Under the pieces are notes generated by a model. That model worked only from the letters and a program-made list of their open reading frames with translations. It was not told the DNA's origin and did no database searches. Positions 11,967 through 26,729 of a DNA stretch of 64,000 nt are shown here, piece by piece. The position numbers and the translations under genes are program-made. Source of the DNA: Angiostrongylus vasorum (Eukaryota; Nematoda; Chromadorea; Rhabditida; Metastrongylidae); assembly GCA_018806985.1 (NCBI GenBank), contig JADANN010000120.1, positions 1,302,001 to 1,366,000 on the forward strand, given 5' to 3'. Numbering within the stretch: position 1 is the stretch's first letter; each line of letters opens with the position of its first letter.

Positions 11967-12444
11967 TTAGATAAACCTTTAAAATTTGTGTAGAAATTTG
12001 AAACCGTTGCGCCTACAAACGATTATCAAGACAGTATATCAAGTGGGGCTTTTTTTCACCGTGTTCAACTAGGTCGTTCCGCTGTATTAGCTTCCAACGA
12101 AATATACGTCATAGCAAGTTAAAGCAAAACATTCCAAACCGAAACATCAGTAATTGTCACAGAGAGATTTCTCCAAAGTGCCCACTTACTGTCGCTTTAG
12201 TGGGTAACGCCACTCTCTTCTTGCGACAGTGACTTTACAGAACTTTAACAAGCCTTCTCGTTGAAACGCACAGGAATAAATATCGAAGTTCAGACGAAAT
12301 CTAAGCAACAATAACAGAATTAAACAAATTCATGTAGTCAAAAAGTGTTAATGAGCTGTTTGATATATGATATTAACATAGAGCTTATATATAATATTGT
12401 TAGACCAGCTTCATTTCCTTACTTGCTTCCATACTTTTTAAAAT
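11967..12444. promoter_or_regulatory. Gap between two same-strand genes
   Basis: This 478-bp stretch separates the stop of the upstream minus-strand gene (12445) from the ATG of the next (11966). It would hold the promoter of the downstream gene, or a trans-splice site if the pair is an operon. No TTTCAG lies directly before the ATG, so I cannot support an SL acceptor here. Confidence 0.3.
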
Positions 12445-13108
12445 TCATGCAGTAAGCGAAGCGAGAAATTCAAGGCTTTTATAAGTGCTTAAATTGCAAC
12501 AAAATTCAGCACACTGCTCTATAATTTGAGAAAGACGTTTGTTTAGATGAAATTAAGCATGAGAAATGAGGAACAAAGTGTGATTCTTTCTCTAGCCTTA
12601 CTTATGGAAGAAGACTCAGTTTGGAATTGGTAAGCGTCTCCAGTGAAGAGCAGACTCTCTTTGGTTTGGTTACCAAACAGATAAGAAACTTCACTTGCCG
12701 TCTTAATATTGCGATAACCACGTGCAACTATTCCAAAACACAATCCGTGAAAGGGACACTCGATTAGATTACTGAGGCGATTACACTGATTTTCAGGAAA
12801 GTATTGCTCTGTCATGATATTCATGATTTTCCAAAAACTTTCCGAAAAATAAGGTTTATGCCAATCGTTAGTGAAGTTAAGTTGAAGAGAATCTAATGAG
12901 ACAGTGCTCAACACATCTAATAACACCGGATCCTTCACGTAATATATGGGTTTGCAAGCTGACATACAGTTCAGAGCAAAACATCTTGGCAGTATAGAAA
13001 GGAAGCGATGACTGTGTTTAGCATGCTACCAAATCGTCGTATTCGTGGAGCTCTTATCAGATAAAAACGTGTGACGCTATTAACACCAACAATAACCTCG
13101 AAAACCAT
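12445..13108 (-). CDS. Three-exon gene of unknown function, ~169 residues
   Basis: Exons 13030-13108 (ATG start), 12602-12958 and 12445-12518 (TGA stop) join in phases 1 and 1, giving 510 nt, exactly 170 codons. Splice sites are GTAGCA/TATGTCAG and GTAAGG/AATTATAG. The middle exon has good protein character: several Trp, a Cys-rich part around CNRLSNLIECPFHGLCFG, and two N-X-S/T sequons (NFT and NQT). The C-terminus has a further Cys cluster (QCAEFCC). Cys plus sequons suggest a secreted or extracellular protein, but the N-terminus is only weakly hydrophobic and I would not call a signal peptide. I do not recognise the family. A longer gene, or a remnant of one, is possible. Confidence 0.5.
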
Positions 13109-13399
13109 TTTTTGAATGTTTGCCTTTCTAGCGGCTACGCAGAAATGCTTATATTGATTAATAGGAGGGATCCCCCAGACAATGACGGATGCTATTTATG
13201 TATCCCTGCGTGTCATATTGCGATGAAGCAACCCTAGACATTGCTCGTTTCCTTAAAAAGGCCCGGTCACATACAAGATGACATGATTTTCTGCAATTTA
13301 CGTCGTTTGGCGACTTCTTGGAAACGTATTAGCACAACAATCTCAGACTCCAGAAAGCAAGAGAACTCTTTCGACCTGCAAAAGGCGAGCTTCATCATA

Positions 13400-16945
<3,546 letters not shown>

Positions 16946-17225
16946 GTTAATCAATTCTCAGGCTCGTGGATGCCATTATCGTCGATTCAAAACGCCACAT
17001 AATATGATCCTAACCATCCGTTAAGAGAAATATCACCATATTTTGCCGGAGAAGGCCTTGTCCTTATCAATAGTCCATTACATCCACTCGCAAGAGATTT
17101 TGTCCCATTGCTCGCTCACTTCCTATGGCTGCAATGATCATTTATAGACTTCGACTGACGAAAGGGGGAAATTGCCTTGTCCAAGGAGTGGATGAAGAAA
17201 GTGTTTGACACGACTGGGGCAGCGT

Positions 17226-17252
17226 CACAGCAGCAGCAGCAGAAGCAGCAGC
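17226..17252 (+). repeat. Short CAG/CAA trinucleotide tract
   Basis: Roughly nine CAG-like units with one AAG. Read on the minus strand it gives a Cys-rich ORF, which I regard as spurious. Confidence 0.8.
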
Positions 17253-17549
17253 AACCCTTCCTTTTTACACAGCAGTGTAGTCGCGTTTTTAGTAGCATGA
17301 CCTCATATTGCAGTATTTCTGGGTACAGGTCGTTCTGTGGTGCACATGGGTGATATGATTGCAGACACCACACCCATATCGTAAGATGAAAGCAACTGCT
17401 CTGAACACTCGACTCTCGAGTTGATGTTGCCTTGATGAAGGAAATACCGCTGAAACCTTTGTCCTGATAAGCATTTGTAACAACCGCGCCACAAGTGAAG
17501 AAATTGATTGAAATCGTTTCGTCAGTCACATTTCCCTGACTCCATGTGA

Positions 17550-17960
17550 ATCGATAATGGCGAAGAAGTGCTTCCTGAAAGTAGTCGAAGTGTGCGAGAA
17601 ACTTCACCGGCTCCGACCCTCATTGGTCAACATAGACGAAGCGATCCTCCCCCCACACTGTAATATGCGCCAACTCGCCGCACTACTGACGATGCGAATG
17701 TTGAACCAGTTGGACCACGAAACTTTGCCTCGTTTACTTTATTCGCCAGACGTTTCGGTTGCATCATTTCAAGCATCTTGAAAGTTTCGTGTTCGATGAA
17801 TACTTCAAAAACTAAACCAATGCCGAATCTGCCTTCATCGACTTTATCGCTTCCAGAAGCCCCGCACTTTATGCAACTTATCTGATTAAATTTCTTTCTT
17901 TTTTGGCAAAATGTGCAGATTCCATTGGTTTAACTATGGACTGGGATATGCCACTTTGGA
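17550..17960 (+). pseudogene. Mariner transposase fragment (C-terminal half)
   Basis: The plus strand reads a mariner-like order: EKLHRLRPSLVN, then a degraded catalytic block, LNQLDHETLPRLLYSPDVSVA, HLESFV and a closing AFIDFIASRSPALYAT in shifted frames. The N-terminal half is not visible upstream. The fragment differs from the 1-2-kb copy and is closer to the relic at 56 kb in its ending (DFIASR). Confidence 0.7.
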
Positions 17961-17969
17961 TATAGAAGT

Positions 17970-18850
17970 TCCAATCCAGCACTAATTTGCGGTAGACTTC
18001 ATGTAATTTTTTACTCCCACCCAATAATCTTCGTAGGAAAAACAGTCCAAAGGCAATGTACTGCGCCTTCGCTTCTGACGTCATATTACAATTGGTAATG
18101 AGCAATGAGCACTTGCCAGTTTCGGTCTCTTCGGTCATCCACTTCTCTTCCATAATTAGCAATAGATGAGCCTCATCCGAATGAGAAAATGAAGATGAAT
18201 CAATGACTTAGGACGTTATTACAGAGTAAATATCCAATCATCTGGATGAGGTTCATTCCATTCATAACTATGCGTGAACGACAGGCGGTCACGATCACAG
18301 TTGAAGAACAAAAACAGTGAACACTTCTCAGTAGGGCAGTACCTGATTTCGTTTATAGGTCAGCTTCTTGTTAAGGTCACAAAATACTCGTCAATTTGTA
18401 AAGATGCATCGATATAAGAAAATATCGAGGCTGTGAAGAAAGCAAAGTGGCCAAAATGTTAGCCAACGAACGTCAAGAAGCAACTAGTTAGCAACCTCTT
18501 GTTAGCCCTAAAACGAATGTTCGTAAGGTAAAATAGGTTTATAATCACCGAGGTTATCGAAAGTCGGTCTTTCGAAATATCTTTAGTAAAATTTTTAAAA
18601 ATTTGCTGTTGACTTTTTTGTTTAGTTGTATAAATGTTGTCTGACTTATTGAAGAATATTCTGGAAATCGTTATGTGCCACCTCGTCAAACCCAGAATTA
18701 ATAGAAAGTTACAACCAACGAAAAATTTTTTGTGAATACAACAAACCAAATGGCGTCATATCCTCGTGCTCAGGAAAACCGCAAATGACATATTTACATT
18801 ATTAGTACATACACACGTATACATGTATACATTTACATGTGTATGCACTT
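17970..18850. other. Stretch with no supported gene
   Basis: The ORFs on the minus strand (for example 17878-18162 and 18459-18749) have no splice partners that keep phase, and no family motif that I recognise. Confidence 0.35.
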
Positions 18851-18855
18851 GTTTT

Positions 18856-19348
18856 TCAAAGCCGAATTTCATTTATGCTCGGCGTGGATAATTTGTACAT
18901 CATTCTACAGATCAGCCTACACGAGATGATTGAAATTTGAAGGGCTAAATTTGTTCGTTCCATGTATGTGTTTAATTCAGTGCGAATCTTAGCAAATATC
19001 TCAAAGATTTCTTTTGACATTTCGTGACCATATTGGAGCATTCCCCAAAAGTATGATTCACGAGTCGTTGATGGGAGAATCTCATTTAGAAGCGCAAAAG
19101 TGCCAGAAAATGTTTGGAGTGTTTCATGTGGGCAAATAGGCCGTTGGTAATCCTTCTGAGGTGAACAGGCCATTCCCAGACGATACTTCTCAATTTCCAC
19201 TAATTTATAGGTAGGCGGTGTCCAGCACGTACTGGGAAGTTTATAAACCATATAATTGGTTATGCGAGCTAATTTTTGGTGTGCTATACACGTTCTTTGA
19301 GGCCAATGCTCTGATGGCCATCTTCTATATCTCGCCCAGCTCCCTCTA
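18856..19348 (-). CDS. Terminal exon of an unrecognised gene, 163 codons
   Basis: An acceptor GTTTTCTAG precedes position 19348, and an open frame of 163 codons runs to a TGA at 18856. Composition is protein-like: many aromatic residues, with segments such as RYRRWPSEHWPQRTC, YKLVEIEKYRLGMACSPQK and YGHEMSKEIFEIFAKIR. The incoming phase would be 2. I could not find upstream exons, partly because the region just upstream carries a transposon-like tail on the other strand. This may be a real gene whose 5' part is lost or distant, or a decayed copy. Function unknown. Confidence 0.4.
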
Positions 19349-19489
19349 CTAGAAAACGACAAACGCGAAAAATCACCACATCCAGGTGGTTCTGGAGGTT
19401 CCCCCACTGCAGTGGGGATCTTCTGGTCCACCAAGTGGTGCCGGTGGATGTCTCCAACCACTATTACCAATGTGAGCAGTTTCTGCCCT

Positions 19490-19680
19490 GTATGGCTTAC
19501 TTTGCTTTTTTTTCCGATGGCACTTCCTATCAAGAAATCAGCGCTTTAAACCCGCTGACATAAAAAGTAAGCGGGTCAACACAAGATGCATCCGGTGCCA
19601 CAAATATTTCTGTTTAGATTGCTTCAACTATGACTACAAGAAGTGGAAGCACGGAATAATTTTAATGATTGCAATTAATA
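19490..19680 (+). pseudogene. Possible C-terminal zinc-ribbon tail of a piggyBac-like transposase
   Basis: The plus-strand frame contains KSKRVNTRCIRCHKYFC followed by LDCF. This fits the closing Cys-rich motif of piggyBac-type transposases (TRCxxCxxxxCxxCF). I see no catalytic domain upstream, so at most this is a remnant. It could instead be an unrelated Cys-rich peptide. Confidence 0.3.
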
Positions 19681-19964
19681 TATAGGATAGGTAATTGTAA
19701 ATATTGTCGATTGTAACAGCTGCAAATAATATTCGAAGTCTGTTAATTGTTGAGTTATTAGGTTGTAAGGATAACAGATATTGTGTAAAACGTGTTGGAT
19801 GTAAATAGTGCAAGTTATAACGAATGTAGCTTGTAAGTGAATCGTGCTAATAAACAAGTTTTATGTCATTTATATTCTAAACAACATGGATTTCTAAGTT
19901 ATTAAATAAGTCTTCTTATGTATAGTGTTTAAAACACTAAAGTATGGTCGCAGAGTAAGAGTTC

Positions 19965-20300
19965 AAAACAAGGCAAACAATGTGGAAACAACCACAACGA
20001 TGCTGAGATATTTGCAAAACTCTGGGCCACAGGTGACTGCGGTGGGGGAACGATCGCGCTACTACCCTTTCCGGGTGCTTACGCGTTCAGCACCACACCA
20101 TGCGAGTCCTTCGTTTCTCCTGTCTCTCATGGCACTGATCGATAGAACTAGCTGAGCGACAGGCGAGACGCAGGAGCAGAATGGCGTGGTGCTGAACGCG
20201 TTAGCACCCGGAAAGGGTAATACCGCGTTCCTTCCACACCGCAGACACCTGCGGTCCAGCGTTTTGCAAATATCTCAGCATCATTGTGGTTATATCAGTT
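19965..20300. repeat. Fold-back element: inverted pair of repeat-B arms
   Basis: The left arm starts with GATGCTGAGATATTTGCAAA and contains ACTACCCTTTCCGGGTGC. The right arm contains the reverse complement and ends TTTTGCAAATATCTCAGC. The two arms meet near the ATCGATAGAACTAGCTGAG block, with a much shorter centre than in the 3.3-kb copy. Confidence 0.8.
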
Positions 20301-20537
20301 ATAGTTGAGGTGGTAAGTCTTGATGACTTTTTATAAAGACAAACTGCGTTGCACATTTTAATGACGCATACCATGTGAACAAAGAGCCACTAAACAGACG
20401 TCCGCTCAGTAATCCTATCATCATAACTGCGGACCTTCAATGTTCAAGTACAATGGGGGGGGTCTTTGTTCCTTCATGATCGGCAACACTCTCTCTTTAA
20501 AGCCACTCTCTTCGCCAACAACAGTCGCTTGATTAAA

Positions 20538-20812
20538 GCTCTCAGCGCTGATCAATCCCCTGAGGGATGCGCCATGCATTCGACTTCATTAAGCATCGTT
20601 TGGAGGTGACTGAATGCATATCTGACCTTTACAATGACTCGCAATGACCTGCCGATGTATCGAGCTAGTGCTGCTATCCTCCTAGATAAGTCTGGCACCA
20701 ATTTGCCGACCTCGGAGGGATGGAAGGCTTGATGGGCCAAGAGCGCGGGGACCGATTCCACGTGTGTGTTGCAGATCGCCTCCGACCACTGCGCCACACA
20801 CGCTCTTTTGTC
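20538..20812 (-). repeat. SINE-A, inverted, well preserved
   Basis: Read on the minus strand: GTGTGGCGCAGTGGTCGGAG at the head, an AATCGGTCCCCGCGC B-box region, GATAGCAGCACTAGCTCGA, and GGGATTGATCAGCGC near the end. Confidence 0.8.
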
Positions 20813-21064
20813 CCTTGCTACGAAATTAAAGGAAATAGAAATTTGTAAATAGTTAAGCAAGAACTTTCTAAGACAACATCTTCCTCTAGACCATGAGCGC
20901 TACGACACCTGTGTTGGACCATCAAATGAAAACAGTTTATGCCCCAGAATAAACCACGGCAAACAAATTGAACTGTAAAGGTCATACCGGCCACTACACT
21001 GTGTTCCCTAGCAAGTCACTGCTACAGAGATCTCGTCGTAGCGTAATTGTTAATTACACTGCAT

Positions 21065-21310
21065 CACTTTTCCATTATTACATGATCCAGCACCACATGT
21101 TTCACACTGTGCGGATCTCAACATTTCTTGCATTCGCTTCGTTTCCTCGCATCCACTATCTATGAAAGTTTTCGAACTCTATTGCGTGTGCGTTCGGCTG
21201 CTGCTTGAGGATTGTTGTTTTCAGAAAGAATGTCAGTGAATGATGGTCGAGTCGATTCTCCCTGGATTCCTGAGATTATCGTGGCAGGGCGTTTCAATGT
21301 GAAGTAGGCC
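21065..21310 (+). repeat. Dispersed repeat D, copy 1
   Basis: Shares blocks in the same order with 55.1-55.35 kb: CTGTGCGGATC, CA.TTCTTGC, GCGTGT, CAGCTGCT-like, AAGGAT/GAGGAT, and GAATGTCA. It is of unknown class and I saw only two copies in the window. Confidence 0.45.
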
Positions 21311-21480
21311 AATTTAACAATCCCGGAGAAATGACATGCTTGGTGGCTTCAGTGCGGAGTCGAATTAGAGCCAGGATGGCATGGAACGCATGCATAATGA
21401 GGAGAATCACTACCAGTGCGCTATCACTCCACTATGTTACATACGATGCAATACAATGCAGTATAGTACACTATATTACT

Positions 21481-21722
21481 GGCGCGTGTGGCACAGTGGT
21501 CGGACGCGCTCTGCAACACACACGTGGAATCGATTCCCGCGCCATGGCCCACCAAGCCTTCCATCCCCTCCGGGGTCGGCAAATTGGTACCAAACCTCTC
21601 TGGAAGGATAGCAGCACTGGCTCGATACATCGGTACCACCTCCAAACGATGCTTAATGAAGTCGAATGCATGGCGCATCCCTCAGGAACTGATCAACGCC
21701 CAGTGCTTTATCCTTTATCCTT
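21481..21722 (+). repeat. SINE-A with a 17-bp target-site duplication
   Basis: The head has GTGTGGCACAGTGGTCGGA and an AATCGATTCCCGCGCC B-box region. The tail is a short run of TTTATCC. The flank TATAGTACACTATATTA occurs just before the head (about 21462) and again just after the tail (about 21724). This is direct evidence of insertion by retroposition, and the near-perfect flank suggests it was fairly recent. Confidence 0.9.
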
Positions 21723-22477
21723 TATAGTACACTATATTATATGCTGTCGAAATATGGTCTGCTATAGTTAAGAACATATGAGTACTACGCGAACTGCAAA
21801 ACGTTGCGATGGAAAAAAAATCGCACCTTGTCGTCACATTTTGTGCATTACACAGCAGAAACCTCGACTGAATTGCATTTCTACATGTTTGATTGAAATT
21901 TGAGGTTTTTGCTAAATGAATCAAATGTTTTAGTGGACGGTCAACCAGAAATACAGCCTGAAATGTGAAAGCTAACTGCTGGCACTGTTCTATATGGAAT
22001 GACCCATGTATTTTCCTTAGACATCAGAGCGGTGGACAAATATGGGTTAAGAGCTAAAGGCTATTTTCGCTGAACCAGAACCGCATACACGAAGTCAACC
22101 CCATATCTGGGCTGTTTAGAAGTGAGATATGTTCTGTATACACCTAGGAATGTTTATTCATGAGACAGCGGATGTGTTTGCGCTATTCAACGTCTCGTCC
22201 CACTGCTCCTTTTTATATGAGCTGGCACAACATATTTTGTGGATCCTAACAGTTTTCCATTCGAGACAGCTGATATTGAAAGCTAGATGTTCGAAAAGAA
22301 CGGCAAAATTTGGTTGAGTGCTGACTTCCTAGCAGCACACGAACATTAATGAACATATTTATCCAAAAAACAAGGCGAACCTACTCCTTGAAGTTTCCTG
22401 TTAGCTTCCAGTGAAGCAAAACAGTAAGGTGGAAAGCTCTAAATAAACAAATAAATAAATAAAAAGTAAAGCTGTTG

Positions 22478-22742
22478 GCGTTAATCAATCCCCTGAGTGA
22501 TGCGCCATGCATTTGGCTCCATTAAGCATCGTTTTGGAGGTGACTGAATGCATATCTGCCTTTACTCTGGACTTCCGGTGGCCTACCGATGTATCGAGCC
22601 AATGCTGCTATCCTCCTAGGCAAGCCTGGTACCAATTTGCCGACTCCAAAGGCATGGAAGGCTTGGTGGGCCATGGGCGCGGTGATCGATTCTATCTGTG
22701 TGTTGGAGGACGTCTCCAACCACTGTGCCACACGCACCATGG
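22478..22742 (-). repeat. SINE-A, inverted
   Basis: The tail side on the plus strand is a run of AAATAAATAAATAAATAAAA at 22440-22462. The body shows TCAATCCCCTGAGTGATGCG, the GATAGCAGCATTGGCTCGA block and a CACAGTGGTTGG head on the minus strand. Confidence 0.75.
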
Positions 22743-22884
22743 GAAGGCTCTACAAGTCATTATTGCAGTGACATAAGCTCTTCTTAACATAATAGAAATT
22801 GCACTAGTTACTGGGGTATATTTCCAGAATTATACGAAGTGATAAGATTTTGCTAACTTTTCATCTACTACCTACTACAATTTT

Positions 22885-23335
22885 TCACACTATGTGAAAT
22901 ACAGCCACAATGATGCTAAGATATTTGCAAAATTCCGGATAGCAGGTGTCTGTGGTGAGGATCGAACACGTCATTACCCCCTTCCGGGGGTTAACGCGTT
23001 CACCACCACACCATGCAGGACCTTATCGCGTTTCTTTAGGCTGGTTTTTCTATGTACCAATGCCTTTAGCAATCACCCGTCAAAGGGATTGATTTGGGCA
23101 GCAAAATCGACGTTAAAGTCCTCTAGATCAATCCCGTTGACGGGTGACTGTTGAAGGCAATGGTAGAAAGGAAACTAGCTAAGAGAATGGTGGAAACGAA
23201 GGAGGCACATGTTGTGGTGGTGAATGCATTAGCCCTGGTAAGGGTAATAGTGTGTTCGATCCCGAACGCAGACGCCTGCGGTCCGTACTCCTGCAAATTT
23301 CTCAGCATTGCTGTGGTTAATAAGATTTTATTCAT
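22885..23335. repeat. Fold-back element: inverted pair of repeat-B arms
   Basis: The left arm (22885-23090) begins with AATGATGCTAAGATATTTGC. The right arm (23120-23335) ends CAAATTTCTCAGCATTGC. The centre has the GTCAAAGGGATTGATTTGGG block and its near-inverse TCAATCCCGTTGACGGG. Confidence 0.75.
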
Positions 23336-23454
23336 TGAAATTTCATAAAGAATTCTGCTTGAATGCCTTTATGAACACAACACATTACGTCCATCTTTCT
23401 ACTTTACTAAGAACAGTTACTTTTTGGCAGTCTTCTGATATAACCACTTGATTG

Positions 23455-23640
23455 AGGGGTAGTTGCTGATGGCAGAGATCGATAGAACTAGCTGAGAGAC
23501 AGGTGAAACGAAGGACCCGCATGGTATGGTGGTGAACGCGTTGCTGCCCAGAAAGGATAATAGCGCGTTCGTTTCCCACCGCAGACCCCCTGCGGTCCAG
23601 AGTTTTGCAAATATCTCAGCATTATTGAAGTTATATAACC
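23455..23640 (+). repeat. Single repeat-B arm
   Basis: Carries AACTAGCTGAGAGACAGGTG, ACCCGCATGG, GTGGTGAACGCGTTGC, AGAAAGGATAATAGCGCG and TTTTGCAAATATCTCAGC. No inverted partner lies within 300 bases, so this is one arm only. Confidence 0.75.
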
Positions 23641-23649
23641 ACTTGGTTC

Positions 23650-25260
23650 CCATGCTAACAATGTTTCCAGCAGTTTTCGTTAATTTAACAAAGTCGACAG
23701 TAGATGGGAATTGTGCAGGAATTAAGTATAAATTCAAAAATAACCTGCTTGTTTCTATATGTCCGTCAGCTTTACATCGTAGTAAGCATCACAATTAGTT
23801 TTGGTTAGTTTCAAATACCAAGTGACGAGATTTGCGGTGTTCTCCCTTGTCACAGAGACCCTTAAGAAATAAGACGCAACTATTATACTTTCAATAAATA
23901 TCAGTTTCAGCCCTTACTTGAGTTGGTTTTAAAGTCGCATCATTTCTTTGACCCAACACGAAAGCTGTTCAAGCTGTTCTCGTAGAACTAGACCCGATTC
24001 TTTAAGAAAAGTATAGGAGATTATGACCTCCAGCATGAAGCAAATTAACAATCCACTTTCGTTGTTGCAATGCCTTTCTGCGACTACATTCATGTTAGTC
24101 TTTCGTATAATTCTACACGATCTCCATCAAGGACTGATCTTACCAATTCGCCCAAAGAAGACCACCGAATTCCCTGGTTATCAAATCCCCTATTCAATAT
24201 GGCACGGGTACGTGTGTGGTATGCCACACAATGTTACGAAATCACATCTACTGCTGACCTGCCCAATTCGTCCTCGGCACTGTTCGTGATCATTGCCGTT
24301 TAACGCACTTCTCCTAAAAAGATCTCAAAACCTCGCATTTTCTTTGATCATTTTAACATATGGTCTACTGTAGTTTTCCTTTAACGAATTCGCCAATTCA
24401 TCAACATTACGTATCGCTAGTATTCTGCGGCAACTGGTACGATAAACACCAACATAACGAGGTTTACATTTGCTCAAAGCATTACCACTCTATGACAGCT
24501 CAAGCATAGCATTAGGAGCTGTAATACATCTTCTAAATCTAAAGCTGCATATTTTTATAAGACAGTACGTGTTTATTCTCATTTGTCCACTCATGTGTGG
24601 TTCACTAGTAATGTTGTACGTCTTGCTGAAACAATGTAAAAATTAAATAATTACCTGTTTTCCTGATGAGCAAACACGAGGTTGTTAATAACAAGATTTA
24701 TTCAGTACAATGGTGGCTGACGTCTTGGCAGTTTGGCCCTCTTTAAAGCCCGGAAAAGTGAAATTGACACATGCAATCTCCTCAGTCAAACACTTACGTA
24801 ATCTCACTAGAAAAGCAATTTGATGCTTAAAGTTACATTCGTATAGTAAGCAGCTCTTTTTTGAACAGTCAGCGTTTCGCTCTTTTTAAGCCTCCCAGTT
24901 ATGTAATAGAGACCATCCCTAAGGTGTCTAGATGGGGCAGGAATGTGCGTGACCCAGGTCAGAAGAAATCAGCCTAAGGTATACAGCGAGGTCAGGTGTG
25001 ACCACAAGGCACTACCGCTTACGGTTCCCTTTTTTGGAATTTGTCCGAAATGCAACGAGAGTTTCTCGCACAGATTTTTAAGCTGCTGTACGAGGACGTC
25101 AATCAGTATTGTGCTGAATAAATCCTGTTTTAGCAAACTCATGACTGTTCCTTAAGAAAATAGTGAACTATTTGATCGATGCAGAGGTCAATAGAAAGTC
25201 AGTCCTAGGGAATAGAAATCAACTGCTGAACAGATAAACCTCGACATATGTACTGACATC
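23650..25260. other. Stretch with no supported gene or repeat
   Basis: Short ORFs near 24.0-24.3 kb and 24.9-25.1 kb lack splice partners and recognisable motifs. Confidence 0.35.
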
Positions 25261-25264
25261 TCAG

Positions 25265-25501
25265 TCATATTGGCAATACTTTGCTGCTATAGAATGGCCT
25301 TTCAATGGGTACTGGTAGGAAAACTACAGTTTCCTGAGGAGGTCGCAGCGCGCCTCCCCCACGCGGCGGTCGGTTAGGGTCTTTCGAAACAATGTGTATC
25401 TCGTGTGGCATGTCTCCATACCTGCCGTGTAGGATCTGCCGTTTCCTCGTCACTTGTAGTTCATCCATAGAAAATCTGCTTAGATTGTAAAATCCCTCCA
25501 T
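25265..25501 (-). CDS. Possible coding exon, unrecognised
   Basis: A 78-codon open frame with protein-like composition: an ATG, a charged part (MDELQVTRKRQILHGRY) and a Pro/Gly-rich part (NRPPRGGGALRPPQ). A possible donor GTAGTTTT follows the codons for PQET. No partner exon was found, so this could be chance. Confidence 0.2.
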   Translation of the reverse strand: MEGFYNLSRFSMDELQVTRKRQILHGRYGDMPHEIHIVSKDPNRPPRGGGALRPPQETVVFLPVPIERPFYSSKVLPI

Positions 25502-25969
25502 AATTTATCCATAGAATAACTAGTTTGTAAAATCGTCGGCTATCTTTCACGAGTGTTGCGACTGGCTTTAATATAGCCAGGCAGAAGATTGGCTGAGAAT
25601 GACTATTCAGATGTTTTTTGTCCCACATATGTTAATGCACCTTTAATCGCTGAAATTAATCAACCTCTATCATTTGTGCATGAGATTTATACTAGAATGC
25701 AATCAGCTAGTACTTCTAGCGGTTAGTGTTGTCAATAGTTCACAGCCACTGCGAAGGACCACCGCTCTGTAGTCGCACTGGTGGTACTATTTGAGATATA
25801 TTTCGTATTACGCTATGTAATATTTACTGAAAGCTTTCTAGCACAAAGAAACTGTTTGTTCATTTCGCGGAAGTTTTAGATATAGTCCTCTGTTCGAAAT
25901 CGGCGCGTTTTAGAATCGTTTGGCCTTAGATGCATGAACTTCTGTTCCAAAGACTTTTTTTGCTGGAGT

Positions 25970-26720
25970 TGATTTTTGTACGAACTTCTCACTGAACATG
26001 AATGGTCACCTTGAAACAACTTTGCTAGCACAAGAGAATTTTTACCGCATCGTATGTACCACCTTTACAATGGTTCTCGTTTTATTTAGGCTGTATGGCG
26101 AACTTCTAGCTGAATGCAAGTATGCGTTTAGGCAAGTTTGCCACCACGCATTGGCGTCATCGACACTTTTCCGACGACTCTCATAATATATGGGCTGTAT
26201 GAGGAAGTTCTTGCTGAATCCAGGTAACTACATTCAGGCAAATTGGCTACCACACTGCCATATCGTCGTCGTTACTTTTACGATGCTTCTCATAATATTT
26301 AGATTGGACGCTCAACGTCACGTTGAACAGCAGTGGTTACTTACAGGCACGTTCGCTACCACACTACTTTCCCATGTTGTCACTGTTATTTTTTGTAATG
26401 ATGTTCGTATTATCTAGCCTGTACGATAATCTTTTACCTAAACACAAGCAACCGTTCAAGCAAGTTTGCCACCACAGAATTCTTCCATGTCGTCATCGAC
26501 ACTTTTGCGATGGTTCTCGTAATATTTAGCCTGAACGACGAACTTCTTGCTGAATACAGGCAACTACGTTCAGGCAATTTGCCACCACACTACTTTAGCA
26601 TAATGTCATCGTCACTTTCACGGTACTTCTCATATACTTAAGGTTTACCACGAATTTCGTGAAAGACGGGTGATGACGTTCGGATATGTTTGCTACAATG
26701 GAGTTTTTTCATGCTGTGAG
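25970..26720. repeat. Diverged minisatellite, unit ~112 bp, about 6-7 units
   Basis: Units start near 25975, 26092, 26190, 26300, 26413, 26525 and 26635. Each carries, in order, a CTGTA.GACGAAC-like block, TTCTTGCTGAA, AGGCAA, TTTGCCACCACAC, and a GTCATC..CACTTTTACGAT block ending in CTCATAATATTTAG. The units differ from each other by many substitutions and small indels, so this is an old array. Read in one frame a unit gives a hydrophobic peptide, but stops and frame changes between units argue against coding. Confidence 0.7.
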
Positions 26721-26729
26721 TGCAACCTT

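Noticed and set aside
17116..17607. 163-codon Cys-rich minus-strand ORF
   Set aside because: The Cys run comes from a CAG repeat, and the rest overlaps a mariner fragment on the other strand.
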